20,298 nucleotides of DNA from Methanobacterium sp. UBA176 (GCA_002505765.1 DAVZ01000052.1:1-20298), one strand, 5' to 3'. Counted from the stretch's first letter, positions 1-7,858 are shown. The notes: a model not told the origin generated them from the letters alone. Numbers and translations are program-made.

Positions 1-1
1 A

Positions 2-124
2 TGTAAATCAGGAGGTGTGGAACTAAAAGCATCTGATGCTGGACAAGTGCTTACAGCCGATGATTTCCCATTTAAAAACGCAAAAGAAGTTGCAGATACC
101 ATTGTTAATAGAGCAGGACTTTGA
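2..124 (+). CDS. 3' end of an unrecognised protein (partial, 5' end outside window)
   Basis: An open frame enters from the left edge and reads 40 codons to a TGA at 122-124. The visible tail starts CKSGGVELKASDAGQVL and ends in NRAGL. It looks like a folded soluble C-terminus with a final amphipathic helix, and codon use resembles the neighbouring genes. I do not recognise the family from this fragment. No terminator hairpin follows, but the DNA after the stop is T-rich (about 134-160). The reading frame is the only one of the three plus frames that is open from the edge with a sensible composition, so I regard it as a real gene end. The function cannot be given. Confidence 0.6.
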   Translation, partial: CKSGGVELKASDAGQVLTADDFPFKNAKEVADTIVNRAGL

Positions 125-187
125 AAACAAAATACTCTTCTATTACTTTTCTTTTTTAAATGCTTTGATTTAGAAATAAAGATTGCC

Positions 188-256
188 ATGAACAAATATG
201 AAAAAATAGATAAATATCTGTTTTTTACCTCTAGCACACTACCACGGTTTTTATAG
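188..256 (+). pseudogene. 22-codon ORF, possible 5' remnant of a decayed gene
   Basis: ATG at 188 opens a short frame (MNKYEKIDKYLFFTSSTLPRF..) that ends at TAG 254. It reads like the start of a normal soluble protein and then stops, with further stops just downstream. No clear Shine-Dalgarno precedes it. The start-less frame at 293-487 lies a few dozen bases further on the same strand, so the two could be the two ends of one gene whose middle is gone. That link is inference; the short ORF alone could also be chance. Confidence 0.25.
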
Positions 257-292
257 CGGTATGTATAATCAAAATTAGTAAATTAATTTTAA

Positions 293-487
293 ACAAATTA
301 TATTGATTTAGGTGAGTATTTTTATGAGGATCTTGAAAGGAATATAACAGCACCTAACATTGAAGAAAATGATCATAAGTCCCGTTGTACTGAATGCCCA
401 TCATATAATGAATGCATGGGCTTTTGGTTGGATTATTTTACTGGAAAGGGTAAGGTAAATAATGAATCACCTTTGGGAACCATATAA
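293..487 (+). pseudogene. Start-less C-terminal remnant with a Cys cluster, SPASM/radical-SAM-like tail
   Basis: The frame is open from just after a stop (290-292) to TAA at 485-487, giving about 64 codons. It has no ATG, GTG or TTG before its conserved-looking part. The product contains CTECPSYNECMGFW followed by an aromatic DYF. The spacing C-x2-C-x5-C-x-G-x-W is reminiscent of the C-terminal auxiliary cluster tail of SPASM or related radical SAM proteins. The cysteine pattern and codon-like composition argue that it was once coding; the missing start argues that it no longer is. The family assignment is a pattern-based guess. It could also be an unrelated small zinc-binding protein with an unusual start. 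Confidence 0.35.
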
Positions 488-548
488 ATAAATACGTAAT
501 GAGTTTATTTCAAATCTTATCAAATTTTTAAATGATATGTATTAAAGG

Positions 549-2678
549 CTATGCAACCTCATTCAAGGACTTTGTAAATCTGCACTTTGGAAAACCACTG
601 CACCCAATAAATTCGCCGTATCTGCCCATTCTCTTAATTAGCTGATTTCCACACTGAGGACAGACACCAACAGTTTCATTTGAAGGTTCTTTTCCATCCC
701 TACCACATTTTGGATCCAAACAAGCTCTTTGTCGTGGTTTTCCAAATGAAATCAGTGGAAGACCACATATATCGCACTTTGTTTTAAGAACGTTACTGCC
801 TCGAGGTATTGAATAGGTTTTTTTACAATCTGGATAGGCAGAACATCCAACAAAGGTACTTTTGGTTCGTGGTGAGTATTTCATTACAAGATTACCACCA
901 CATATACATTCCCCAACTATCCGGCTTTCTTCGTAAGCTTCATATAGTTTTTCACCGATCTTTATTTTATTTTCTTCAATATCATCAAGAATTGAAGACA
1001 CTTCCTCCTTTGCTTCCTGTATAACCTGATCTTTTGTAATTTTATCTTGCATAATGCCTTCAAGTTCCAGTTCAAACTGTCTTGTTAGTTCTTCACTGGT
1101 AATATCCTCTGAATATTCCTTTAGTGTGTCAATAAGGTGTTCACCAAGTTCATTAACCTTTATTTTCTGTCCCTCAATGTATTTTCTGTCATAGAGAATG
1201 GAAATTATGTTTGCCCTTGTTGATTTTGTACCAAGACCTCTTTTTTCAAGTTCACGTATTAAAGAAGCTTGATTGTACCTAGCTGGTGGTTTGGTTTCTT
1301 TTTCTTCACAGAGAATCTCTTTAACCTTTAAAGTATCTCCTTTTTTGATTAAGGGGAATTCATCGTTTTCAACCTTTCTAAATGGATAGTGATCCAGCCA
1401 TCCCATTTTTTCCATTCTTTTCCTGCTGAAGCTGAATTCCTGTGAATTGATCTCTAAATCTGTTTTCATGGATTCCTGAATTCCATCCTCACCAAATACT
1501 GATATAAACCTGAATGTTATAAGTTCATAGAGCTTCTGATCGTCTGCGTCCAAGTTCTTGGGTATGGTACCTGTTGGATGGATAGCAGGGTGTGCTTCAT
1601 CGGTTTTTTTACCTTCATTTGGCTTTAAAGGTTTTTTAAGCGCATCTATATGTTTTTTGAATGCTGAGCTTCTACTTAATTTCTTAAGTATTTTTTGATA
1701 TCCAATGCTTTTTGGAAGTTTTTGTGAGGAAGTACGTGGATATGAAGTGTACCCTTCAGTATAAAGGTTTTGAGCTATTTGCTGAGTTTTTTTAGGGCTG
1801 AAACCAAAGACTCCGTAAGCTTCTGACTGAAGACTTCCAAGATCAAAAGGAAATGGAGGCAATTTTTTAGTTTTTCTTAAAGATACATCCTTAACGATCG
1901 CCCTTTCGCTTTCACAATCTGCCAAGATCTTATCTGCTACCTCCCTTTCAAATATTTTTCCTGCTTTATGATCGGCAATTATATCCTTTTCAAGGGCGGC
2001 TTTTATAAGCCAGTAAGGTTCAGGGATGAATTTTTTAATTTCTTTTTCCCTATCAACCAGGATAGAAAGTGTTGGGGTTTGTACTCTTCCTGCTGAAAGT
2101 TGAACGTATCTTTTTGTTGCTACCCTTATTGAATCTGTGAGATATTTGGATATATTAACTCCAAACAGGAAATCAAGGACATGTCTTGCAATACCGCTAT
2201 CTACCTGCCTGAAATCGACAGATATAGGATTTTCATAAGCTTTTAAAATGTCCTCTTTGGTTAAAGTTGAAAATTTCATTCTTAAAGTATTCTTTATACA
2301 ATCTTCACCACAAGCGTATTTCAATGCATTATATCCTATTAAAGTTCCTTCTATATCATAATCGCATGCATGAATGAACTTATCTGCACCTTTAGAAAGT
2401 TTTTTTATGGCGTCAATGTATCCTTTAACATATTTTTTTTGTTTATTCTTTTCATAAAGAGGAACCCACTCCACGTCAAAAATTTTATCCTGACCAGTAC
2501 TTGTAGGGGATAAGGAGTATAAATGACCTACAGCCGATAAAACCGTTATTTTTCTCCCATTTTCCTCAAATTCGTAGTATGGGACTTTTTTATAGCTATT
2601 CTTTTTTGAACCCTTGTTCAATGCCTTAGCTATTTTTTCAGATGATTTTGGCTTTTCACAAATAATAACTTCATGCAT
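549..2678 (-). CDS. topA: DNA topoisomerase I (type IA), archaeal
   Basis: Type IA topoisomerase that relaxes negatively supercoiled DNA by breaking one strand through a 5'-phosphotyrosine link. Numbering from the ATG at 2678, the Toprim domain opens with VIICEKPK (about residues 3-11) and holds the metal-binding DYDIEG (about 106-111). The active-site Tyr lies in GYTSYPRT (about residue 313). The C-terminus carries three tetracysteine zinc modules: CICGG..CSAYPDC, CDICG..CLDPKCG and CPQCG..CSGFPKC. Length is normal for the family. A longer frame starts at TTG 2690, but I prefer ATG 2678. A GTGAT Shine-Dalgarno sits just before it, archaeal relatives begin MHEV, and the TATA box at 2706-2716 places the transcript start near 2685, downstream of the TTG. 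It stands alone on its strand. The product call is firm. Confidence 0.95.
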   Translation of the reverse strand: MHEVIICEKPKSSEKIAKALNKGSKKNSYKKVPYYEFEENGRKITVLSAVGHLYSLSPTSTGQDKIFDVEWVPLYEKNKQKKYVKGYIDAIKKLSKGADKFIHACDYDIEGTLIGYNALKYACGEDCIKNTLRMKFSTLTKEDILKAYENPISVDFRQVDSGIARHVLDFLFGVNISKYLTDSIRVATKRYVQLSAGRVQTPTLSILVDREKEIKKFIPEPYWLIKAALEKDIIADHKAGKIFEREVADKILADCESERAIVKDVSLRKTKKLPPFPFDLGSLQSEAYGVFGFSPKKTQQIAQNLYTEGYTSYPRTSSQKLPKSIGYQKILKKLSRSSAFKKHIDALKKPLKPNEGKKTDEAHPAIHPTGTIPKNLDADDQKLYELITFRFISVFGEDGIQESMKTDLEINSQEFSFSRKRMEKMGWLDHYPFRKVENDEFPLIKKGDTLKVKEILCEEKETKPPARYNQASLIRELEKRGLGTKSTRANIISILYDRKYIEGQKIKVNELGEHLIDTLKEYSEDITSEELTRQFELELEGIMQDKITKDQVIQEAKEEVSSILDDIEENKIKIGEKLYEAYEESRIVGECICGGNLVMKYSPRTKSTFVGCSAYPDCKKTYSIPRGSNVLKTKCDICGLPLISFGKPRQRACLDPKCGRDGKEPSNETVGVCPQCGNQLIKRMGRYGEFIGCSGFPKCRFTKSLNEVA

Positions 2679-2705
2679 GGTATCACTCAAAATAACGCTC
2701 CAAAA

Positions 2706-2716
2706 CTATTTATATA
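2706..2716 (-). promoter_or_regulatory. TATA box of topA
   Basis: On the minus strand this reads TATATAAATAG, preceded by GATGG as a possible BRE. Its centre is 33 bases upstream of ATG 2678, which predicts a leader of only about 7-10 bases containing the GTGAT motif. Prediction from pattern and spacing only. Confidence 0.55.
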
Positions 2717-3045
2717 CCATCTAAATAATAACTTGGTAATAATTTATAATATTTTTGTGTTTATTGATTAACTTAAATATAATAATCTTCCTATATTTAA
2801 AGCATGTTGCTAACTTTATTTTATTTAAGAGAATTTTTATTAAATATTCAGAGTTAGATTGGATTTAAATAATATATGTTAACGAAATTAATTAATTAAA
2901 GACGAAAAACATTTAAAACATTTGCATAAGATTTAATTATTATATTACCTGCTAAAAATTTACAATTTAATTCTTACATAAAAATATTTCTACAAAACTA
3001 ATCATAAATGATTTATCAGTTTTATCAATTAGAAGAGGATTTTAA
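2717..3045. other. AT-rich intergenic region, divergent promoters
   Basis: About 330 bases of very AT-rich DNA lie between the divergent topA and phosphodiesterase genes. I see no ORF above a few codons, no RNA-like structure and no strong inverted repeat. Short A/T runs and the repeated element AAACATTT (around 2907-2926) are present. A GAGG Shine-Dalgarno ends the region at about 3034-3037, just before ATG 3046. Several TATA-like stretches exist (for example around 2870-2880), but none can be singled out. Confidence 0.4.
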
Positions 3046-3573
3046 ATGTTAATTGGCGTTATATCTGACACCCATATACCTGAAAGAGCTTCAAAGATAC
3101 CTGAAGTTGTTTTTAAGTTTTTTAATGATGTAGATATGATATTACATGCTGGAGATCTGGTTTCACATGAAGTATTTGAAGAACTTCAAAAAATAGCCCC
3201 AATAAAGTGTTCACAGGGGAATATGGATAGAGCTTACGGCCTTAAACTACCAAAAAATATTGTTATTGAAGTTGAAGGTATTAAAATCGGTTTAAATCAC
3301 GGCGAAGTTTATCCTCGTGGAGATACTCAGCAGTTGAAGTATATAGCTCTGGAAAAAGGGGTTGAAGTACTGATTACAGGACATACACACTGGCCCTTTA
3401 TTGAAGAGGTTGATGGTGTTCTTCTTTTAAATCCCGGAAGTGCTACGGCCCCTAGATTATCAGATCCTTCAATAATGCTGGTAAACATTGAAAATAGAAA
3501 ATTGGATGCACAAATAATCAAAATTGGAGATTCCACATGCAAGGTCCTTACTTTTAACAGTCAAAAAAAGTAG
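3046..3573 (+). CDS. YfcE/MJ0936-family metallophosphoesterase (phosphodiesterase)
   Basis: Small calcineurin-like phosphoesterase of 175 residues, the usual length for the YfcE/MJ0936 group. These enzymes hydrolyse phosphodiesters such as bis-pNPP with two metal ions; the natural substrate is unknown. All metal-binding blocks are visible: D8-x-H10 in GVISDTHIPE, D37 in HAGDL, N59 in QGNMD, H85 in LNHGE, and H113/H115 in GHTHWP. The third block is GNMD rather than the GNHE of lambda-phosphatase-type enzymes, which fits this subfamily. The start has a GAGG motif 8 bases upstream. The stop lies 26 bases before rlmE on the same strand, so the two are probably co-transcribed. The family is certain, the cellular role is not. 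Confidence 0.88.
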   Translation: MLIGVISDTHIPERASKIPEVVFKFFNDVDMILHAGDLVSHEVFEELQKIAPIKCSQGNMDRAYGLKLPKNIVIEVEGIKIGLNHGEVYPRGDTQQLKYIALEKGVEVLITGHTHWPFIEEVDGVLLLNPGSATAPRLSDPSIMLVNIENRKLDAQIIKIGDSTCKVLTFNSQKK

Positions 3574-3599
3574 TTGCTAAACAACCTGAGAGATCTAAA

Positions 3600-4205
3600 A
3601 TGGGAAGAAAATGGGAAGCTGAAAAGAAAAGGGAACATTATTATAAGATGGCAAAAAAGGAAAAATACCGATCAAGAGCCTCATTCAAACTACTCCAGCT
3701 TAATAAACGTTTTAAAGTAATAAAACCTGGTGATTACGTTGTTGATTTAGGTGCTGCTCCGGGGGGGTGGTCTCAAGTTGCTTTAGATATAGTAGGAGAT
3801 GGTGGACTTGTTGTGGCAGTTGATCTCCAAAAAATAATACCATTTGAAAATGATAACTTCATTCAGATTACTGGAGATTTTACAGGAAATGATACCATAG
3901 AAAAAATGAAAAATGCGCTTAAAATTGATGCAGATGTTATTCTATCAGATGCTTCTCCTAAATTATCTGGAATAAGGGATATTGATCATCTTAAATCAAT
4001 AGATTTAGCCGAGAATTCCCTTAAAATAGCTGGAAATATTTTAAAGCCCGGTGGTAACATGATTATAAAAGTTTTTCAGGGAGAAGAATTCCAGAACCTG
4101 TTAAAAGAGATAAAAAAGAAGTTTAAAGTTGTTAAAACAACTAAACCTCCTTCTTCTAAAAAAGGAAGCATTGAGATGTATATTATAGCCATAAAATTGT
4201 TATAA
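3600..4205 (+). CDS. rlmE: Ribosomal RNA 2'-O-methyltransferase RlmE (FtsJ/RrmJ)
   Basis: SAM-dependent methyltransferase that in characterised members methylates the 2'-O of the U in the A-loop of large-subunit rRNA. At 201 residues the length matches the family. SAM motif I is VVDLGAAPGGWSQ (about 47-59). The catalytic tetrad is visible as K30 (RASFKL), D117 (ILSDASP), K157 (MIIKVFQ) and E192 (SIEMY). The N-terminus is very basic (KWEAEKKREHYYK), as expected for rRNA binding. It follows the phosphodiesterase by 26 bases with a GAGA-type ribosome site, suggesting one transcript. The exact target in this archaeon is inferred from the family. Confidence 0.92.
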   Translation: MGRKWEAEKKREHYYKMAKKEKYRSRASFKLLQLNKRFKVIKPGDYVVDLGAAPGGWSQVALDIVGDGGLVVAVDLQKIIPFENDNFIQITGDFTGNDTIEKMKNALKIDADVILSDASPKLSGIRDIDHLKSIDLAENSLKIAGNILKPGGNMIIKVFQGEEFQNLLKEIKKKFKVVKTTKPPSSKKGSIEMYIIAIKLL

Positions 4206-4349
4206 TCTATTATAATTTTCAGATTAGTATTACTAATTCACAAAAAAGTGATAATATTATCCTGAATCAACCATATTATCTTATCAATATTTGTTATTAT
4301 ATTATAAGACAAAAAAATTTATTAGTTATTAAAAACAATATAATAACGC

Positions 4350-4580
4350 ATGGAAAGCATGAATGAAGAACTATTTAAAAACTCTTTTTATTTCCTATTA
4401 GAAAGCGAGTGCATGCCAAGGGAAACTCTTGTTAAACGCATTAAAGAGTTACCGCGCGACGAACTTGAAGATATGGCTCAAAGAGCCATAAGTCTCGCCC
4501 TACGAGAAAGAGAAGCTCGTCACGCTTTGCAAACCAGAATTGACAAGCAATTCCACGAAACACTATATATGGCTTTCTAA
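4350..4580 (+). CDS. Small charged helical protein, function unknown
   Basis: A 76-residue protein I do not recognise. It is largely alpha-helical and charged; the C-terminal half (about residues 25-70) is rich in Arg, Glu and Ala and could form a coiled coil or a nucleic-acid-binding helix pair. The coding part is visibly GC-richer (CCGCGCGACGAAC around 4452-4464) than the AT-rich flanks, which supports genuine coding. ATG 4350 and ATG 4359 are both possible starts. A TATA-like TTTATTA at 4317-4323 would put the transcript start near 4346, so the mRNA may be almost leaderless and favour ATG 4350. Its stop codon lies in the loop of a strong terminator hairpin. No partner is evident. Confidence 0.75.
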   Translation: MESMNEELFKNSFYFLLESECMPRETLVKRIKELPRDELEDMAQRAISLALREREARHALQTRIDKQFHETLYMAF

Positions 4581-4610
4581 AAAGCCATTTATATATTTTT
4601 CTTTTTTTTA
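4569..4610 (+). terminator. Hairpin plus T-tract terminator
   Basis: A perfect 8-bp stem (ATGGCTTT at 4569-4576, AAAGCCAT at 4581-4588) with a four-base loop is followed by a T-rich run to about 4609. The TAA stop of the 76-residue gene forms the last three bases of the loop, so translation termination and RNA folding are coupled in space. Confidence 0.65.
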
Positions 4611-4636
4611 TTTAAAAATCAAATAGTATTATTATA

Positions 4637-5071
4637 CTAAATTTCGGCTTTTACTTTACTCAAGCTGGCTTTAGCTTTTTGCAACTGGGTTTTGGCAATT
4701 GTAATTCTATTATTAACTTCTTCTAAGGGCTGATTTGTTGATAAAGCACTTTCAACATCCCCTATAGCGGATTCTGCCTTTACAGCATCAAGTTCAGCAG
4801 TTATAAAGTCATTTTTTGCTTTTTTACTGCCTGTTTTATAGACCTGTATTTTAGTATTCTCCAGCTCGGTTTTTAGGGCAGAAAGTTCAGAGTTCAATGC
4901 TGCAAGCTCATCGTAAGCAGTTCCAGTATCCACATTAAAATTAAGGGATGAATAAATGCTATACAACCCTATACCGACAAAAAGAGCTATAGCAGCTATT
5001 ACCATTATTATTCCAAGAAGGGATATAGTCATTGAAGTCGCTTTAAAAAATTTTAACCTGGATCTTTTCAT
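4637..5071 (-). CDS. Small membrane-anchored coiled-coil protein, function unknown
   Basis: 144 residues. A basic N-terminus (MKRSRLKFFK) precedes one long hydrophobic segment (about 15-40), then a soluble domain with heptad-like Leu/Ala spacing (about 54-76 and 92-144). This fits a single-pass membrane anchor with an external or cytoplasmic coiled coil; orientation is uncertain, although the positive N-terminus favours N-in. A GGTGAC Shine-Dalgarno lies three bases before the ATG. A TATA-like GATATATAGA at 5091-5100 (minus strand) lies just upstream. The gene diverges from mcm. I recognise no family. Domain architecture is seen; any role in envelope or cell division is not supported. Confidence 0.75.
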   Translation of the reverse strand: MKRSRLKFFKATSMTISLLGIIMVIAAIALFVGIGLYSIYSSLNFNVDTGTAYDELAALNSELSALKTELENTKIQVYKTGSKKAKNDFITAELDAVKAESAIGDVESALSTNQPLEEVNNRITIAKTQLQKAKASLSKVKAEI

Positions 5072-5116
5072 TATGTCACCGTCAGAATGATCTATATATC
5101 TTAATTGCCATTTAAG

Positions 5117-5159
5117 TTAAGATTTAATAATAAATATTTTTAATCTATTTAAATCTTAA
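5117..5159. promoter_or_regulatory. 10-bp inverted repeat between the divergent mcm and coiled-coil genes
   Basis: TTAAGATTTA (5117-5126) is matched by its exact reverse complement TAAATCTTAA (5150-5159), with 23 bases between. The arm centres are 33 bp apart, about three helical turns. The right arm overlaps a TATA-like TATTTAAATC that could serve mcm (predicted start near 5177). The location suits an operator for a dimeric or cooperative regulator, but the AT-rich sequence makes chance possible. Confidence 0.4.
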
Positions 5160-5209
5160 GATATTTTCACGGTAAAGATTATTATAGTTATATGATGATA
5201 TAAATATTG

Positions 5210-7210
5210 ATGGATACAATAACCGAAAAATCAAAAACATCAGTAGCGAAGTTTGAAGACTTTTTCAGCACAGAATACAAAGATTCTGTATTTGAAGCAC
5301 TAGAAAAATATCCTGATAAACGATCCATAATTGTAGACTATTTACAACTGGAAATGTTCGATCCAGATCTTGCGGATCTGCTAATAGAGAAACCTGAAGA
5401 GGTTATTAAGGCTGCACAGAAGGCTATAAAAAACATTGACACCACAAGAAAAAACGCCGACTTACAGGTTAGATTTGAAAATGTGAGTAATAATATCCCT
5501 TTAAGAGATCTCAGAAGCAAATACATCGGTAAATTCGTTGCGGTGGATGGAATTGTCAGGAAAACAGATGAGATTCGGCCAAGAATTGTTAATGCGATGT
5601 TCGAGTGTAGAAGCTGCATGAGACTTCATGAAGTTCCTCAAAAAAGCAACATCATCAGCGAACCTGCCCTATGCAACGATTGCGGTGGAAGATCGTTCAG
5701 ATTGCTTCAAGAAGAGTCTGAATTTTTAGATACTCAGAGTACAAAACTTCAGGAGCCTTTAGAAAATTTATCTGGGGGAGAACAGCCCCGGCAAATCCAT
5801 TTAGTTCTTGAAGATGATCTGGTGGATACCGTCACTCCTGGAGACATTATCAGGATTACAGGGGCGTTGAAAACTGTTCGCGACGAGAAAACAAAACGAT
5901 TTAAAAATTTTATTTACTGTAATCATATTGAGGCACTTGAACAGGAATTTGAAGAGCTTCAAATAAGCGAAGAGGATGAAAAAGAGATATTAGAACTTGC
6001 AAAAGACCCCAACGTTTATAACAAAATTATTAACTCTACAGCACCTTCAATTCAAGGGTATAGAGAGGTAAAAGAAGCTATAGCCCTCCAATTATTTGGA
6101 GGTTCTGCAAAGGAGCTTGAAGATAAAACAAGGATCAGAGGTGATATCCACATACTGATTGTAGGGGATCCAGGTATTGGAAAATCCCAGATGCTTAAAT
6201 ATGTTTCGAAACTTGCTCCCCGTGGAATCTACACAAGCGGTAAAGGTACAAGCGGTGTTGGACTGACAGCAGCCGCTGTTAAAGATGATCTTGGCGGATG
6301 GTCCCTTGAAGCTGGTGCACTGGTCTTAGGAGACCGTGGTAATGTCTGTGTTGACGAACTTGACAAGATGCGTAGCGAAGATCGTTCTGCAATACACGAA
6401 GCCCTGGAACAGCAGACAATTAGTATCGCAAAGGCAGGTATTATGGCTACTTTAAATTCAAGATGTGCCATGCTTGCGGCTGCAAACCCTAAATTTGGAA
6501 GATTTGACCGTTATAAATCCATTGCAGAACAGATTAACCTTCCAGCACCTATACTATCAAGATTTGACCTTATATTTGTTGTTGAAGATAAGCCAAACGC
6601 AGAAAAAGATAAAAAGCTTGCCGAACATATTTTGAATATACATAAAAGCGCTGAAATACCTTTTGATATTGATCCTGAATTACTCAGAAAATATATTGCA
6701 TATGCAAGGAAAAATGTTCATCCACAACTCACTCATGGGGCTATAGAAGTCCTTCAGGAGTTCTACGTTGGAATGAGAGGCAGCGCAGAGGACGATGACT
6801 CCCCTGTTCCCATAACTGCACGTCAGCTTGAAGCATTGGTGCGTCTTTCTGAAGCCAACTGCAGAATACGGTTAGGGAAGGAAATAACAGCCTTCGATGC
6901 TAAAAGAGCTATTAAATTACAGGAGGAATGTCTAAAACAGGTAGGTCTGGATCCAGATACAGGAAAAGTGGATATAGATAAAGTTGAAGGTCGAACACCT
7001 AAATCAGACCGAGATAAAGCCAGAGTTCTACTGGATATTGTTAAAGAAATGAGTGATGAATTTGGGGGACGGGTGCCAGTTAGCATACTTACAGACGAGA
7101 TGTCTGATAGATACAATGTAAGTGAAGACAAAGTAAGACAACTTATTACAAAATTAAAGCAGCAAGGGCTGATATTTGAACCATCAACCGGCTATCTTAA
7201 AACAGTGTGA
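5210..7210 (+). CDS. mcm: Replicative DNA helicase MCM
   Basis: Archaeal minichromosome maintenance protein, the 3'-5' hexameric helicase that unwinds DNA at the fork. The 666 residues match the family. Numbering from ATG 5210, the N-terminal region carries a zinc ribbon (C133, C136, C155, C158) next to the OB fold. The AAA+ core shows Walker A GDPGIGKS (319-326), Walker B VCVDELDKM with D382/E383, sensor-1 Asn in AAANPKF (about 426), and the arginine finger in LSRFD (R451). A winged-helix tail follows (about 600-666). No intein interrupts the Walker A or other conserved blocks, unlike some archaeal MCM genes. A TTG one codon upstream (5207) is open but has no support over the ATG. It diverges from the membrane coiled-coil gene. 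Confidence 0.96.
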   Translation: MDTITEKSKTSVAKFEDFFSTEYKDSVFEALEKYPDKRSIIVDYLQLEMFDPDLADLLIEKPEEVIKAAQKAIKNIDTTRKNADLQVRFENVSNNIPLRDLRSKYIGKFVAVDGIVRKTDEIRPRIVNAMFECRSCMRLHEVPQKSNIISEPALCNDCGGRSFRLLQEESEFLDTQSTKLQEPLENLSGGEQPRQIHLVLEDDLVDTVTPGDIIRITGALKTVRDEKTKRFKNFIYCNHIEALEQEFEELQISEEDEKEILELAKDPNVYNKIINSTAPSIQGYREVKEAIALQLFGGSAKELEDKTRIRGDIHILIVGDPGIGKSQMLKYVSKLAPRGIYTSGKGTSGVGLTAAAVKDDLGGWSLEAGALVLGDRGNVCVDELDKMRSEDRSAIHEALEQQTISIAKAGIMATLNSRCAMLAAANPKFGRFDRYKSIAEQINLPAPILSRFDLIFVVEDKPNAEKDKKLAEHILNIHKSAEIPFDIDPELLRKYIAYARKNVHPQLTHGAIEVLQEFYVGMRGSAEDDDSPVPITARQLEALVRLSEANCRIRLGKEITAFDAKRAIKLQEECLKQVGLDPDTGKVDIDKVEGRTPKSDRDKARVLLDIVKEMSDEFGGRVPVSILTDEMSDRYNVSEDKVRQLITKLKQQGLIFEPSTGYLKTV

Positions 7211-7312
7211 TTGATTAAATTCGATCATGTTTTTTAATTTTTAAAAAGGTATATTAATATATGCCTTAATTAAAATATTATTAATTAAAATTATTCACCA
7301 TTAATTTTATAT

Positions 7313-7422
7313 GTAACTTGATGGAGGTGAAGGAATTATAATTTCTCGCAACATAAGTTACGATTTTACAAATCTCGGATTTGTAATTCCTGAACCACAA
7401 AATCAAAATTTGGAGGTAAAAA
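7313..7422 (+). promoter_or_regulatory. Structured leader of the aIF2-beta gene
   Basis: The region contains three complementary pairs. GTAACTT (7313-7319) pairs with AAGTTAC (7355-7361). GGAATTA (7332-7338) pairs with TAATTCC (7384-7390). TTACAAATC (7366-7374) pairs with GATTTGTAA (7378-7386) around a three-base loop. The last two share bases 7384-7386, so they exclude each other in part. A full Shine-Dalgarno GGAGGTGA (7323-7330) lies inside the first pairing with no ATG, GTG or TTG at normal spacing, and the true one, GGAGGT (7412-7417), precedes the gene. This resembles a regulatory leader or a vestigial upstream gene. Transcription across it is assumed; a TATA-like box at about 7248-7257 would place the start near 7278. 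Confidence 0.4.
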
Positions 7423-7830
7423 ATGAGCGATTATAATAAACTATTAGATAGGGCAATAGATCAATTACCACAAAAGGTTTTTGAAACTACAAGATTTACT
7501 GTGCCCAGGGCATATTCAGTAATTCAGGGGAATAGAACCATAATACAGAACTTCAAAGAAATAGCAGAGGCACTAAACAGAGATCCACAACATTTATTAA
7601 AGTTTTTACTCAGAGAATTGGGAACTGCTGGAAATTTAGAAGGTAGCAGAGCCATAATGCAGGGAAAATTTACCCATTACCTCATAAATGACCGAATAGA
7701 TGATTATGTAAAAAGATTCATCATGTGTCATGAGTGTAACAGGCCGGATACTCGTATTATCAGAGAAGATCGTATTTTCTTACTAAAATGCGAAGCTTGC
7801 GGTGCCAAGGCACCATTAAAAACATTGTGA
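7423..7830 (+). CDS. Translation initiation factor aIF2 subunit beta
   Basis: Beta subunit of the heterotrimeric archaeal initiation factor 2, which brings initiator Met-tRNA to the small ribosomal subunit as a GTP-dependent complex. At 135 residues it has the usual archaeal length. An N-terminal helix that binds the gamma subunit is followed by the alpha/beta core containing FKEIAEALNRDPQHLLKFL. The C-terminal zinc ribbon has C102, C105 (CHEC) and C123, C126 (CEAC). A GGAGGT site lies 5 bases before ATG. It sits between mcm and the NMD3 gene, a typical archaeal setting of information-processing genes. A hairpin terminator follows directly. Assignment is firm. Confidence 0.94.
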   Translation: MSDYNKLLDRAIDQLPQKVFETTRFTVPRAYSVIQGNRTIIQNFKEIAEALNRDPQHLLKFLLRELGTAGNLEGSRAIMQGKFTHYLINDRIDDYVKRFIMCHECNRPDTRIIREDRIFLLKCEACGAKAPLKTL

Positions 7831-7857
7831 AAGTGGAAACCACTTGTTTCTTTTTAT
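7831..7857 (+). terminator. Hairpin plus T-rich terminator after aIF2-beta
   Basis: AAGTGG (7831-7836), loop AAA, CCACTT (7840-7845), then a T-rich stretch to 7857. It starts on the base after the aIF2-beta stop codon, so the stop and stem are contiguous. Confidence 0.6.
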
Positions 7858-7858
7858 T

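Noticed and set aside
4223..4237. ATTAGT-ATT-ACTAAT palindrome after rlmE
   Set aside because: A short AT-only stem without a T-run; too weak to call a terminator.
5207..5209. TTG codon as start of mcm (also TTG 7973 for NMD3, TTG 2690 for topA, TTG 10832 for the acidic protein)
   Set aside because: Each is followed in frame by an ATG with equal or better support from a ribosome site, TATA spacing or known family N-termini.
6823..7131. 102-codon minus-strand frame inside mcm, and similar frames inside topA, tyrS and other genes
   Set aside because: They are antisense to strongly conserved coding sequence, with Ser/Leu-rich composition typical of reading the opposite strand, and have no ribosome sites.
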